Shown one piece after another: positions 33,479 to 42,637 of a DNA stretch of 54,170 nucleotides (positions are counted from its first letter, which is position 1; every line of letters begins with the position of its first letter). The notes under the pieces were generated by a model. That model did not search any database, had not been told where the DNA came from, and saw nothing but the letters and a program-made list of their open reading frames with translations. The DNA comes from Pseudomonas putida. Its GTDB lineage: Bacteria > Pseudomonadota > Gammaproteobacteria > Pseudomonadales > Pseudomonadaceae. The translations under genes and the position numbers were made by a program. Where the stretch lies: contig NZ_JANHKS010000040.1 of the NCBI RefSeq assembly GCF_028682175.1, positions 1 to 54,170 of the forward strand. The letters run 5' to 3'.

Positions 33479-33545
33479 CGTAGCAGTCCGGCTTGCCGGC
33501 GTCGGCAATTTCGAGGGCGCCGTCGCGGGCAAGCGCGCTCCTACA
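33479..33545. repeat. Hybrid REP pair (GTAGCAG left arm, GTAGGAG right arm)
   Basis: The left arm, GTAGCAGTCCGGCTTGCCGG, belongs to one REP family. The right arm, GCGGGCAAGCGCGCTCCTAC, belongs to the other. This suggests recombination between families. Confidence 0.85.
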
Positions 33546-33548
33546 GGT

Positions 33549-33995
33549 TCAATTGTTGTACTGCGAGAGCAACCGCTCCATCCGTGCGTCGAGGCGGCGT
33601 TTGATTTCGTTTTCGATGTGCGGGGCGAAGTCGTCGATCACGTCTTGCATGATCAACTGCGCGGCGGCGCGCAGTTCGCTGTCCAGGTGCAGCAGGTCAT
33701 CCGGGTTCGGACCGGTCGCTTGCGCAGCAGGGTCTGGCGAGGCCTGAGGCGCAGGCGGCGCAGCGACAGGCTCCGGGGCCGCTGGCGGCTCGGCTACAAG
33801 CGTCGGGATGTCTGCGTCATCCGCCGCAATCACCTGGCCGCTGACCACGTCGAACAGCAGCGGGATCTGGCCTTCGCTGTTCAGCGTGTCGGTCAGCAGT
33901 GGCGGTTGCATGGATTCGTCGCCGAGCAACTGGCGGATCGACTCGAGGTCGTCCAGCAGGTGGGCGGGATCTTTAAGGGGTTTTGAATTATCCAT
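33549..33995 (-). CDS. Conserved hypothetical protein, holC partner gene
   Basis: 148 residues. An acidic N-terminus (DLESIRQLLGDE), a Pro/Ala-rich linker (~70-100) and a helical C-terminus (LDSELRAAAQLIMQDVIDDFAPHIENEIKRRL) are visible. No catalytic motif is recognised. The ATG at 33995 begins 7 nt after the holC stop, so the two are co-transcribed. A DNA polymerase III-related role is suggested only by position. Confidence 0.75.
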   Translation of the reverse strand: MDNSKPLKDPAHLLDDLESIRQLLGDESMQPPLLTDTLNSEGQIPLLFDVVSGQVIAADDADIPTLVAEPPAAPEPVAAPPAPQASPDPAAQATGPNPDDLLHLDSELRAAAQLIMQDVIDDFAPHIENEIKRRLDARMERLLSQYNN

Positions 33996-34002
33996 TGTGT
34001 GC

Positions 34003-34431
34003 TCAAAGACGCTGCAGTCGGTGATCTTGCAGAGGATAGCCCTGTTCGCGGTAGAAGCGGAAACTCTCCCGCGCGGCCAGCCGGATGGACGGCTCCTCCA
34101 CGACGATCTCGGCGATGCGAGCGAAGCGTTTGAAAAAATCGGGGATACGCAGGTCCAGATTGACCAGCAGATCCTGATGGGTGCCCGGATCGGTGCCGAT
34201 GCCCAGCGCCACGGGGGCGTCCTGGTCATCCTCGATGGCGCCGTGGGGCACGAAGGTTTCGCCCTTGAAACGCCACAGGCGGGCGTCCAGCTCTTCACGT
34301 TGGGCTGCGTCGCTGCAATGCAGGTAGACCCGGTGCCCAAGGCGCCAGGCCTTGTCGGTGAGCTTGCAGGCGAAGTCCAGGCGCGCGAGTGGATCGGCGC
34401 TGGGCAGGATGTAGAAATCGACTTGGGTCAT
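34003..34431 (-). CDS. holC: DNA polymerase III subunit chi (HolC)
   Basis: 142 residues. The N-terminus TQVDFYILPS and HCSDAAQREELDARLW are typical of chi, which links the clamp-loader psi subunit to SSB in the replisome. It lies between pepA (upstream) and valS (downstream), the conserved gammaproteobacterial order. Confidence 0.95.
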   Translation of the reverse strand: MTQVDFYILPSADPLARLDFACKLTDKAWRLGHRVYLHCSDAAQREELDARLWRFKGETFVPHGAIEDDQDAPVALGIGTDPGTHQDLLVNLDLRIPDFFKRFARIAEIVVEEPSIRLAARESFRFYREQGYPLQDHRLQRL

Positions 34432-34489
34432 GATTCTTCCAGAGCATGCGCCAACGCCCCGCAGGGCGTCGGCACATTGTGCAGCGGGG

Positions 34490-35980
34490 TCAGACGCCGG
34501 CGCGGTCGATCAGGTACTGGGTCAGCAGCGGAACCGGACGGCCAGTGGCGCCCTTGTCCTTGCCGCCGCTCAGCCATGCGGTACCGGCGATGTCCAGGTG
34601 CGCCCACTCGTAGGCCTTGGTGAAGCGCGAGAGGAAGCAGGCCGCCGTGATGGTGCCGCCTTTCGGGCCGCCGATGTTGGCGATGTCGGCGAACGGGCTG
34701 TCCAGTTGCTCCTGGTATTCGTCGAACAGCGGCAGTTGCCAGGCGCGGTCGTCAGCGCGCTTGCCCGCTTCGAGCACCTGGTTGATCAGCGCGTCGCTGT
34801 TGCCCAGCAGGCCCGAAGTATGGCCGCCCAGGGCAACCACGCAGGCGCCGGTCAGGGTCGCGATGTCGATCACCGCCTGTGGCTTGAAGCGTTCGGCGTA
34901 GGTCAGGGCGTCACACAGCACCAGACGACCTTCTGCGTCGGTGTTGAGGATTTCGACGGTCTGGCCGCTCATGGTCTTGACGATGTCGCCCGGGCGAGTC
35001 GCGTTGCCGCTCGGCATGTTCTCAGCCGCAGCGATGATGCACACCAGGTTGATCGGCAGTTGCAGTTGCAGCACGGCATTCAGGGTGCCGAACACGCTGG
35101 CGGCGCCGCACATGTCGAATTTCATTTCGTCCATGCCTGCGCCCGGCTTGAGGCTGATGCCGCCGGTGTCGAAGGTGATGCCCTTGCCGACCAGCACGAA
35201 AGGCTTGTCGCTCTTCTTGCCGTTGGAGTATTGCATCACGATCAGGCGCGGCGGCTGGGCGCTGCCCTGGCCAACGGCGAGGAAGGAGCCCATGCCCAGT
35301 TCTTCGATTTTCTTCTCGTCGAACACTTCGACTTTCAGGCCCTTGGTGGCCTTGCCCAGTGCCTTGGCCTGTTCGCCCAGGTAGGTCGGGTGGCAGATGT
35401 TTGGCGGCATGTTGCCCAGATCGCGGGTCACGGCCATGCCGGCAGCGATGGCTTGCGCGTGCTTGGCGGCGCGCTCGACGTCAGCGACGTTGGCCTTGGC
35501 GGTCAGCAGGGTGACTTTCTTCAGGGCGCGCGGGTCGGCTTTCTGGCTCTTGTAACGATCGAACACGTATTCGCCATCGGCCAGGGTTTCCACCAGCAGG
35601 CGGTTCTTGCCGTAGATGTCGCGGTTCTTGACGCTCAGTTGATCCAGCACGAATGCCGCGTCGGTGCCACCCAGGCTTTTCAGGGTGTTCAGCGCGCCAC
35701 TGACGATCTTGCGGAACTGGCGGTCGCTCAGCTCGGCATCCTTGCCAGTGCCGACCAGCAGCACGCGCTCGGCCTTGAGGTTTGGCAGGCTGTGCAGCAA
35801 CAGGCTCTGGCCGACCTTGCCGGCCAGGTCGCCGCGCTTGAGCACCGCGCTGATCGCGCCGCCGCTCAGGGTGTCGACGCTTTGTGCAGCTTCGCTCAAC
35901 GCGCGGCCTTCGCCGACGGCGACCACCAGGGTGGCGGTTTTCAAGGTTTCTGCACTGACGCTCTTAACAACCAATTCCAT
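34490..35980 (-). CDS. pepA: Leucyl aminopeptidase PepA (M17)
   Basis: 496 residues. It is a hexameric manganese/zinc aminopeptidase. The catalytic domain carries GKGITFDTGGISLKPG, the signature NTDAEGRL and VDIATLTGA. The N-terminal domain (1-~160) binds DNA in E. coli, where PepA also acts in Xer recombination and carAB control. The frame extends 76 codons upstream, but the ATG at 35980 (MELVVKSVS) is the family start. Confidence 0.97.
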   Translation of the reverse strand: MELVVKSVSAETLKTATLVVAVGEGRALSEAAQSVDTLSGGAISAVLKRGDLAGKVGQSLLLHSLPNLKAERVLLVGTGKDAELSDRQFRKIVSGALNTLKSLGGTDAAFVLDQLSVKNRDIYGKNRLLVETLADGEYVFDRYKSQKADPRALKKVTLLTAKANVADVERAAKHAQAIAAGMAVTRDLGNMPPNICHPTYLGEQAKALGKATKGLKVEVFDEKKIEELGMGSFLAVGQGSAQPPRLIVMQYSNGKKSDKPFVLVGKGITFDTGGISLKPGAGMDEMKFDMCGAASVFGTLNAVLQLQLPINLVCIIAAAENMPSGNATRPGDIVKTMSGQTVEILNTDAEGRLVLCDALTYAERFKPQAVIDIATLTGACVVALGGHTSGLLGNSDALINQVLEAGKRADDRAWQLPLFDEYQEQLDSPFADIANIGGPKGGTITAACFLSRFTKAYEWAHLDIAGTAWLSGGKDKGATGRPVPLLTQYLIDRAGV

Positions 35981-36320
35981 GTCGGGGTCCCCGAATAAAC
36001 TGTGGGTTACGCAAAATGAGTTCGCGGCTGGCGCGGCCAGAGATGTCTCGCTTCGCCACGCCAGCGGCATGGCCCGCAGTTTGACCCCGGCCAAGGTGTG
36101 ATGACAACCCCGCAAAGCGCAGGTCTGGCACGCCAGTGCTACGTCTTGTGTGGCGGGCTTGTCGATACAGTTGCAAGAAGTATCCGGCGCACGCAGTGAC
36201 AGACACACCCAATCACAGGATAATGCCGCATATTTTTTCGGTGGTTCTCCGTCGCGAGCATCATGGCTGATCCATTTCCTTGTCAGGCTGTCTTAGCCTG
36301 ACAACCCTGGAGTGTCTGGT
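35981..36320. other. Divergent pepA / lptF intergenic region
   Basis: 340 bp. It holds the lptFG promoter (36196-36224) and presumably a pepA promoter on the other strand. No gene seen. Confidence 0.6.
36196..36224 (+). promoter_or_regulatory. Sigma-70 promoter for lptFG
   Basis: GTGACA (-35), a 17-nt spacer and GATAAT (-10), placing the transcription start near 36231, about 90 nt before lptF. Confidence 0.6.
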
Positions 36321-37439
36321 TTGATTGTCTTCCGTTACCTGTCCCGAGAAGTGCTGGTTACCTTGAGCGCTGTCAGCGCCGTGCTGCTGGTAATCATCAT
36401 GAGTGGCCGTTTCATCAAGTACCTGGCCCAGGCTGCGTCCGGTGCGCTCGATCCGGGCGTGCTGTTTCTGATCATGGGCTTTCGTCTGCCGGGCTTCCTG
36501 CAACTGATCCTGCCGCTGGGCCTGTTCCTGGGCATCCTGCTGGCCTACGGGCGCCTGTACCTGGAAAGCGAAATGACGGTCCTCGCCGCCACCGGCATGA
36601 GCCAGCAGCGCCTGTTGTGGATGACCCTGGCGCCTGCCGCGCTGGTTTCGCTGCTGGTCGCCTGGCTGAGCTTCAGCCTGGCCCCGCAAGGCGCGACCCA
36701 GTTCCAGCTGCTGATCAACAAGCAGGATGCGATGACCGAGTTCGACACCCTGGTGCCGGGCCGTTTCCAGCTGCTGCGCGACGGCAGCCGTGTGACCTAC
36801 ACCGAAACCATGACCGACGACCGGATCAACCTGGGCGGCGTGTTCATCTCCGAGAAGAAGCTCGACGAGAAGAAGGACCACGGCATCACCGTGCTGGTGG
36901 GCGAGAAGGGGCGCCAGGAGATCAAGCCTGACGGCAACCGCTACCTGATTCTGGAAAACGGCTATCGCTACGACGGCAACCCCGGTCAGGCCGACTACCG
37001 CGTGATCAAGTACGACACCTACGGTGCGCTGCTGCCCAAGCCTGAAATCAGCGATGAGATCACCGACCGCGACGCGATCCCGACCAGCGAGCTGCTGACC
37101 GGAGAAGACACAGCCCGCAACAAGGCCGAGCTGCAATGGCGGGTTTCCCTGCCGATCCTGGTGTTCATCGTGACGCTGATGGCGGTGCCGCTGGCCCGCG
37201 TCAACCCGCGTCAGGGCCGCTTCCTCAAGCTGCTGCCGGCGATCCTGCTGTACATGGCCTACCTGACGATCCTGATTGCCGCTCGCGGTGCGCTGGAGAA
37301 GGGCAAGATCCCGATGGTGCTGGGCTTGTGGTGGGTGCACGCGATATTCCTGTCCATCGGGCTGGGACTTTTGTACTGGGAGCCTCTGCGCCTGAAAATG
37401 GCCAGCCGCCGCGCAGCGTCGGAGGTGGCTCATGGTTAA
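36321..37439 (+). CDS. lptF: LPS export ABC transporter permease LptF
   Basis: 372 residues. Six membrane helices surround a periplasmic beta-jellyroll domain (~130-265). With LptG and the LptB ATPase it extracts LPS from the inner membrane and passes it to LptC/A/D. The TTG at 36321 (LIVFRYLSREV) has GGAG 8 nt upstream and gives the family N-terminus; a GTG at 36312 lies within that ribosome site. It overlaps lptG by 8 nt. Confidence 0.95.
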   Translation: MIVFRYLSREVLVTLSAVSAVLLVIIMSGRFIKYLAQAASGALDPGVLFLIMGFRLPGFLQLILPLGLFLGILLAYGRLYLESEMTVLAATGMSQQRLLWMTLAPAALVSLLVAWLSFSLAPQGATQFQLLINKQDAMTEFDTLVPGRFQLLRDGSRVTYTETMTDDRINLGGVFISEKKLDEKKDHGITVLVGEKGRQEIKPDGNRYLILENGYRYDGNPGQADYRVIKYDTYGALLPKPEISDEITDRDAIPTSELLTGEDTARNKAELQWRVSLPILVFIVTLMAVPLARVNPRQGRFLKLLPAILLYMAYLTILIAARGALEKGKIPMVLGLWWVHAIFLSIGLGLLYWEPLRLKMASRRAASEVAHG

Positions 37440-38493
37440 GCTCGATCGCTACATTGGCAAAAGCGTGTTCATGGCGATTCTCGCCGTACTAGGCATCATC
37501 CTCGGTCTGGCCTCGCTGTTCGCCTTCATCGACGAGATGGCCGACATCAGCGACACCTATACCTTCTGGGATGCGGGCAGCTTCGTGGTCATGACCGCGC
37601 CGCGTCGCCTCTATGACATGCTGCCGATGGCCGCGCTGATCGGCTGCCTGATCGGCCTAGGCACCCTGGCCAGCAGCAGCGAACTGACCATCATGCGCGC
37701 CGCTGGCGTGTCGATTGGCCGGATCGTCTGGGCGGTCATGAAGCCGATGCTGGTGCTGATGGTGGCCGGTCTTCTGATCGGTGAGTACGTGGCCCCGGTC
37801 ACCGAGGCGCAGGCCCAGGCCGCGCGTTCGCTGGCCCAGGGCACTGGCGATGCACAGAGCGCCAAGCGCGGCCTGTGGCACCGTCAGGGCGAGGAATTCA
37901 TCCACATCAACACCGTGCAACCCAATGGTTTGCTCTACGGTGTGACGCGCTACCACTTCGATGACCAGCGTCACATGCTGACGTCCAGCTTCGCCAAACA
38001 GGCCAACTTCAAGAAGGACTATTGGGAGCTGAAGGACGTCACCACGACCGTCTTCCACGAAGGCCGTACCGAAGTTGTTACGGCCCCTGAAGAGCGCTGG
38101 GACATTGCCCTGAGCCCACAATTGCTGAGCACGGTGGTGCTGCCGCCCGAGTCGCTGTCGATGACAGGGCTGTACGGCTACGCGAATTATCTGGCCGACC
38201 AGGGCCTGAACAACGGCCGTTACTGGCTGGCGTTCTACACCAAGATCTTGCAACCGCTGGTGACCGTGGCGCTGGTGTTAATGGCGATCTCGTTCATCTT
38301 CGGTCCGCTGCGTTCGGTGACTCTGGGCCAGCGTGTCTTCACCGGCGTGCTGGTGGGCTTCACCTTCCGCATCGCCCAGGACCTGCTGGGCCCGTCGAGC
38401 CTGGTGTTCGGCTTCTCGCCGCTGTTCGCGGTGCTGGTGCCGGCCGGGATCTGTGCGCTGGCGGGCTTGTGGTTGTTGCGTCGGGCGGGTTGA
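37432..38493 (+). CDS. lptG: LPS export ABC transporter permease LptG
   Basis: 353 residues, the partner of LptF with the same topology: six helices plus a periplasmic jellyroll. The start MVKLDRYIGKSV is typical. Translation is coupled through an 8-nt overlap with lptF. An intrinsic terminator follows. Confidence 0.96.
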   Translation: MVKLDRYIGKSVFMAILAVLGIILGLASLFAFIDEMADISDTYTFWDAGSFVVMTAPRRLYDMLPMAALIGCLIGLGTLASSSELTIMRAAGVSIGRIVWAVMKPMLVLMVAGLLIGEYVAPVTEAQAQAARSLAQGTGDAQSAKRGLWHRQGEEFIHINTVQPNGLLYGVTRYHFDDQRHMLTSSFAKQANFKKDYWELKDVTTTVFHEGRTEVVTAPEERWDIALSPQLLSTVVLPPESLSMTGLYGYANYLADQGLNNGRYWLAFYTKILQPLVTVALVLMAISFIFGPLRSVTLGQRVFTGVLVGFTFRIAQDLLGPSSLVFGFSPLFAVLVPAGICALAGLWLLRRAG

Positions 38494-38511
38494 TCGCTTC
38501 TGCGTAACGGG

Positions 38512-38539
38512 AAAAGCCGACCTCTGGGTCGGCTTTTTT
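38512..38539 (+). terminator. Intrinsic terminator of lptFG
   Basis: AAAAGCCGACC / GGTCGGCTTTTTT stem with a 4-nt loop and a T-run. Confidence 0.93.
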
Positions 38540-38552
38540 GTGCCTGAATGAT

Positions 38553-38605
38553 GCCCGCGAGGTCGATCTTGAGGACGCTCCCGCCGGCAAGCCGTGCTGC
38601 TACGG
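38553..38605. repeat. Truncated REP pair (GTAGCAG family)
   Basis: The core GAGGTCGATCTTGAGGACG and the right arm are present; the left arm begins only at GCCCGCGA. Confidence 0.8.
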
Positions 38606-38645
38606 TTTCAAGGTGATCGCCGCACTTGTGAACACCCATTGCTTT

Positions 38646-38712
38646 CGTAGCAGCCGGGCTTGCCCGCGGGTCGATCTTGAGGACGCCCCCGCCGGCAAGC
38701 CGTGCTGCTACG
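38646..38712. repeat. REP pair (GTAGCAG family)
   Basis: Nearly identical to 33375-33440. Second of two in the lptG/RDD spacer. Confidence 0.9.
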
Positions 38713-38723
38713 GGTGGTGTTGG

Positions 38724-39212
38724 CTATTTCTTCTGCTTCGGAATACGCACCAACTGTGTCTCGGAATACATGTCGTGCCAGCTGCGTTTCTGCTTGTCGA
38801 GCAGGCTCCAGAAGAACCCCAGGCCCACGCAGAGCCATGAGGCGATCGCCGCCACGAAGCGCAGCAGCGCCTGCCACAGGCTGATCCCGGTGCCATCGGC
38901 GTTCTGCACGCGGATGCCCCAGACTTGCATGCCCAGCGTCTGCCCGGCGTGGGTCCAGAATTTGGCGAAGAAGGCGAACAGCGCAAAAAACAGCAGGGTG
39001 GACAGCAGTGGGTCGCCATCCAGTGCGCCGGACTCGGACATCTGCCGCAACTTCGCCTCGCCGACGAAGCCCATCCAGATCAGTTTGTAGATGAACGTGG
39101 TGACCATCAGCAGCGCCACGCACAGCAGCGCGTCATAGAAAATCGCCGCCAGGCGCCTGCCCAGCCCTGCGGGAGGAAAGTCGCCTTGAGGACGCAACAG
39201 GTGTCTGGACAT
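38724..39212 (-). CDS. RDD family membrane protein
   Basis: 162 residues with three to four hydrophobic segments. The family Arg-Asp-Asp pattern appears as RRLAAIFYDALL, then GQTLGMQVWGIRVQNADG and RSWHDMYSET near the end. Members are membrane proteins of mostly unknown function, some linked to ion transport. It lies downstream of the cold-shock gene and its terminator. Confidence 0.88.
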   Translation of the reverse strand: MSRHLLRPQGDFPPAGLGRRLAAIFYDALLCVALLMVTTFIYKLIWMGFVGEAKLRQMSESGALDGDPLLSTLLFFALFAFFAKFWTHAGQTLGMQVWGIRVQNADGTGISLWQALLRFVAAIASWLCVGLGFFWSLLDKQKRSWHDMYSETQLVRIPKQKK

Positions 39213-39263
39213 GGGCAGCGCTCGTTCACCGGGATGGGTGCAGTGTACGAAATCGCAGGCATA

Positions 39264-39297
39264 AAAAAGCCCCTGATGTCGCCATCAGGGGCTTTTT
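39264..39297 (-). terminator. Intrinsic terminator of the cold-shock gene
   Basis: AAAAAGCCCCTGATG / CATCAGGGGCTTTTT with a TCGC loop. It has A/T runs on both sides, so it can work in both directions; it lies 14 nt after the cold-shock stop. Confidence 0.92.
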
Positions 39298-39310
39298 GTG
39301 CGTTGGGCGA

Positions 39311-39523
39311 TCAGCCTTCAGCTTGTACTTCGTCAGCCTGCATGCCTTTCTGGCCCTGCACAGCAACGAAGGTCACTTTCTGGCCTTCTTTCAGGCTCTT
39401 GAAGCCGTTGCCCTGAATAGCGCGGAAGTGGACGAACAGATCCGGACCGCTCTCTGGAGTGATAAAACCAAAACCTTTCTCGTCGTTAAACCACTTAACG
39501 GTACCGCTCTGACGTTGAGACAT
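39311..39523 (-). CDS. Cold-shock domain protein (CspA family)
   Basis: 70 residues, one OB-fold cold-shock domain with RNP1 KGFGFI and RNP2 LFVHF. It binds single-stranded RNA or DNA as a chaperone. The Shine-Dalgarno AAGGAAT lies upstream. A long upstream spacer fits the long cold-shock leader RNA of such genes. Confidence 0.95.
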   Translation of the reverse strand: MSQRQSGTVKWFNDEKGFGFITPESGPDLFVHFRAIQGNGFKSLKEGQKVTFVAVQGQKGMQADEVQAEG

Positions 39524-39916
39524 TTTCTTATTCCTTGGAGCATAAATTAATGACAGCCCCTTTCACACGAAAGAGTACTGGGCTGGTTGCAGGAAGAAGA
39601 AACGTAGAGCGGGATGTAGCATTGCTTTTGGCGCTACTGCCCAGGTCACGATCCCAGCGACCTATGCAAACACAGTTGAGAAACTCTACGCTAACTCCCG
39701 CAGAAAAAACAAGCCCCGGATAAGCCCGGATTCAGGGGCTTTCGGCCACTTTTTGAAAACTTTAACCACGGCGGGGTGATCGATAGTTTTTACTGTTAAA
39801 GCGGGTAATCAAGTGCAGTTTTCTGACAATTTCATTGCTGTTTTGAACGGCGTCACGTTGCAGCACCGCAACAGTCAAATGCACTGTTGCGGTGCCTTGT
39901 TTTTTGACGTCAGCCC
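39524..39916. other. 393-bp gap between gcvT end and the cold-shock gene
   Basis: Probably the cold-shock promoter and leader on the minus strand. It also contains an AAGCCCC/GGGGCTT repeat (39709-39741) and a strong plus-strand terminator-like hairpin (39863-39905). No protein gene seen. Confidence 0.5.
39863..39905 (+). terminator. Strong hairpin plus T-run between the cold-shock gene and gcvT
   Basis: Perfect 13-bp arms GCACCGCAACAGT / ACTGTTGCGGTGC with a 7-nt loop, then TTGTTTTTT on the plus strand. On the minus strand it follows gcvT directly and may end or protect that mRNA, though no T-run follows in that direction. Confidence 0.7.
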
Positions 39917-41038
39917 TCAGCCGCGGAAGTAACGTGGCGAAACAAAAGGCATTTTGCTCACTTTCATCGGGACTTTCTTGCCGCGCACGATGGCCCACAG
40001 CGGGGTGTCGAGTGCTGTGAACGCAGCGTCCACATAGCCCATCGCCACGGGTGCGCCCAAGGTCGGCCCGAAGCCGCCGCTGCACACGGTACCCACTGGC
40101 TTGTCATCGGCATCGACAATTTGCGCGCCCTCGCGAACGGGCGTGCGCTCTTGCGGCAACAGGCCGACACGCTTGCTGGCTGCACCGCTTTGGTGCTGGG
40201 CAAACACTTGCTCGGCGCCCGGGAAGCCACCGGCGCGAGCGCCATCGGCACGGCGCACCTTGGAAATCGCCCACAACAGGCTGGCCTGGATTGGCGTGGT
40301 CTCGGTGTTCATGTCGTGGCCGTAAAGGCACAGGCCTGCTTCCAGACGCAGTGAATCGCGAGCGCCAAGGCCGATGGCGGCCACTTCCGGCTCGGCCAGC
40401 AGGCGACGGGCGAGGGATTCGGCCTGGTCAGCCGGCACCGAAATTTCATAGCCGTCTTCGCCGGTGTAGCCCGAGCGGCTGATGTAGCAGTCGATGCCGT
40501 CAATCGGCATTGAGGTGTACTGCATGAAGGTCATTTTCGCGACCTCAGGGGCCAGGCGAGCCAGCGCGGTCACGGCCTGCGGGCCTTGCAGGGCGAGCAG
40601 GGCGCGCTCTTCGAACAGCGGAGTGATCTCGCACTGATTGCCGATGTGCTTGCGCAGGTGAGCCAGGTCCTGCTCCTTGCACGCGGCGTTGACCACCAGC
40701 ATCAGTTGGTCGTTACCCAGATTGGCGACCATCAGGTCGTCGAGGATGCCGCCGGCTTCATTGGTGAACATGGCGTAACGCTGCATGCCGACGGGCAGGT
40801 CGATGATGTCCACCGGGACCAGGGTTTCCAGCGCCTGGGCGGCATTCGCGCCGCTGAGCAGGATCTGCCCCATGTGCGACACGTCGAACAGGCCGGCCTG
40901 TTCGCGGGTGTGCAGGTGTTCTTTCATGACGCCAGCCGGGTACTGCACCGGCATGTCGTAGCCTGCGAATTCGACCATCTTCGCGCCCAGTTCACGGTGC
41001 AGGGCGTTGAGCGGGGTTTTCAACAGATCTTGGGACAT
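39917..41038 (-). CDS. gcvT: Glycine cleavage system T protein (aminomethyltransferase)
   Basis: 373 residues. It transfers the methylene group from aminomethyl-lipoyl GcvH to tetrahydrofolate, releasing ammonia. Conserved FDVSHMGQI, SRSGYTGEDGYEI and RDSLRLEAGLCLYGHD are seen. It is the last gene of the gcvH-gcvP-sdaA-gcvT cluster, 70 nt after sdaA. Confidence 0.96.
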   Translation of the reverse strand: MSQDLLKTPLNALHRELGAKMVEFAGYDMPVQYPAGVMKEHLHTREQAGLFDVSHMGQILLSGANAAQALETLVPVDIIDLPVGMQRYAMFTNEAGGILDDLMVANLGNDQLMLVVNAACKEQDLAHLRKHIGNQCEITPLFEERALLALQGPQAVTALARLAPEVAKMTFMQYTSMPIDGIDCYISRSGYTGEDGYEISVPADQAESLARRLLAEPEVAAIGLGARDSLRLEAGLCLYGHDMNTETTPIQASLLWAISKVRRADGARAGGFPGAEQVFAQHQSGAASKRVGLLPQERTPVREGAQIVDADDKPVGTVCSGGFGPTLGAPVAMGYVDAAFTALDTPLWAIVRGKKVPMKVSKMPFVSPRYFRG

Positions 41039-41108
41039 CGATGACTCCTTGAATGCATGTCCGTGTCGGCAGCCCGGTGGCGCCGAACACGATAAGAGGG
41101 GGCTGGGA

Positions 41109-42485
<1,377 letters not shown>

Positions 42486-42528
42486 GGTCAGGCTCCGGTC
42501 ATTATTATGGTTTGAGGACGTGCGGTCC

Positions 42529-42617
42529 GTAGCAGCCCGGCTTGCCGGCGGGAGCGTTGTATCAGTCAGCGAGTGGATGTCTGACACACCGCTCCCGCCG
42601 GCAAGCCGTGCTGCTAC
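42529..42617. repeat. REPIN between gcvP and sdaA
   Basis: GTAGCAGCCCGGCTTGCCGG arm and its inverse, filling the 152-bp gap where P. aeruginosa has glyA2. Confidence 0.95.
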
Positions 42618-42637
42618 AGAGGTTTAGCTTATACCTG

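Larger units (their letters stand above)
33131..33548. other. 418-bp REP cluster upstream of valS
   Basis: The gap is almost all REP sequence: one REPIN, one GTAGCAG-type pair and a hybrid pair, joined by two near-identical 40-nt linkers (33336-33374 and 33440-33479). This makes a ~104-bp tandem repeat. The valS promoter must lie here or upstream. Confidence 0.8.

Noticed and set aside
33245..33545. Repeated units that might look like a CRISPR array
   Set aside because: The units are palindromic REP elements of unequal length with repeated spacers, and no cas genes are near.
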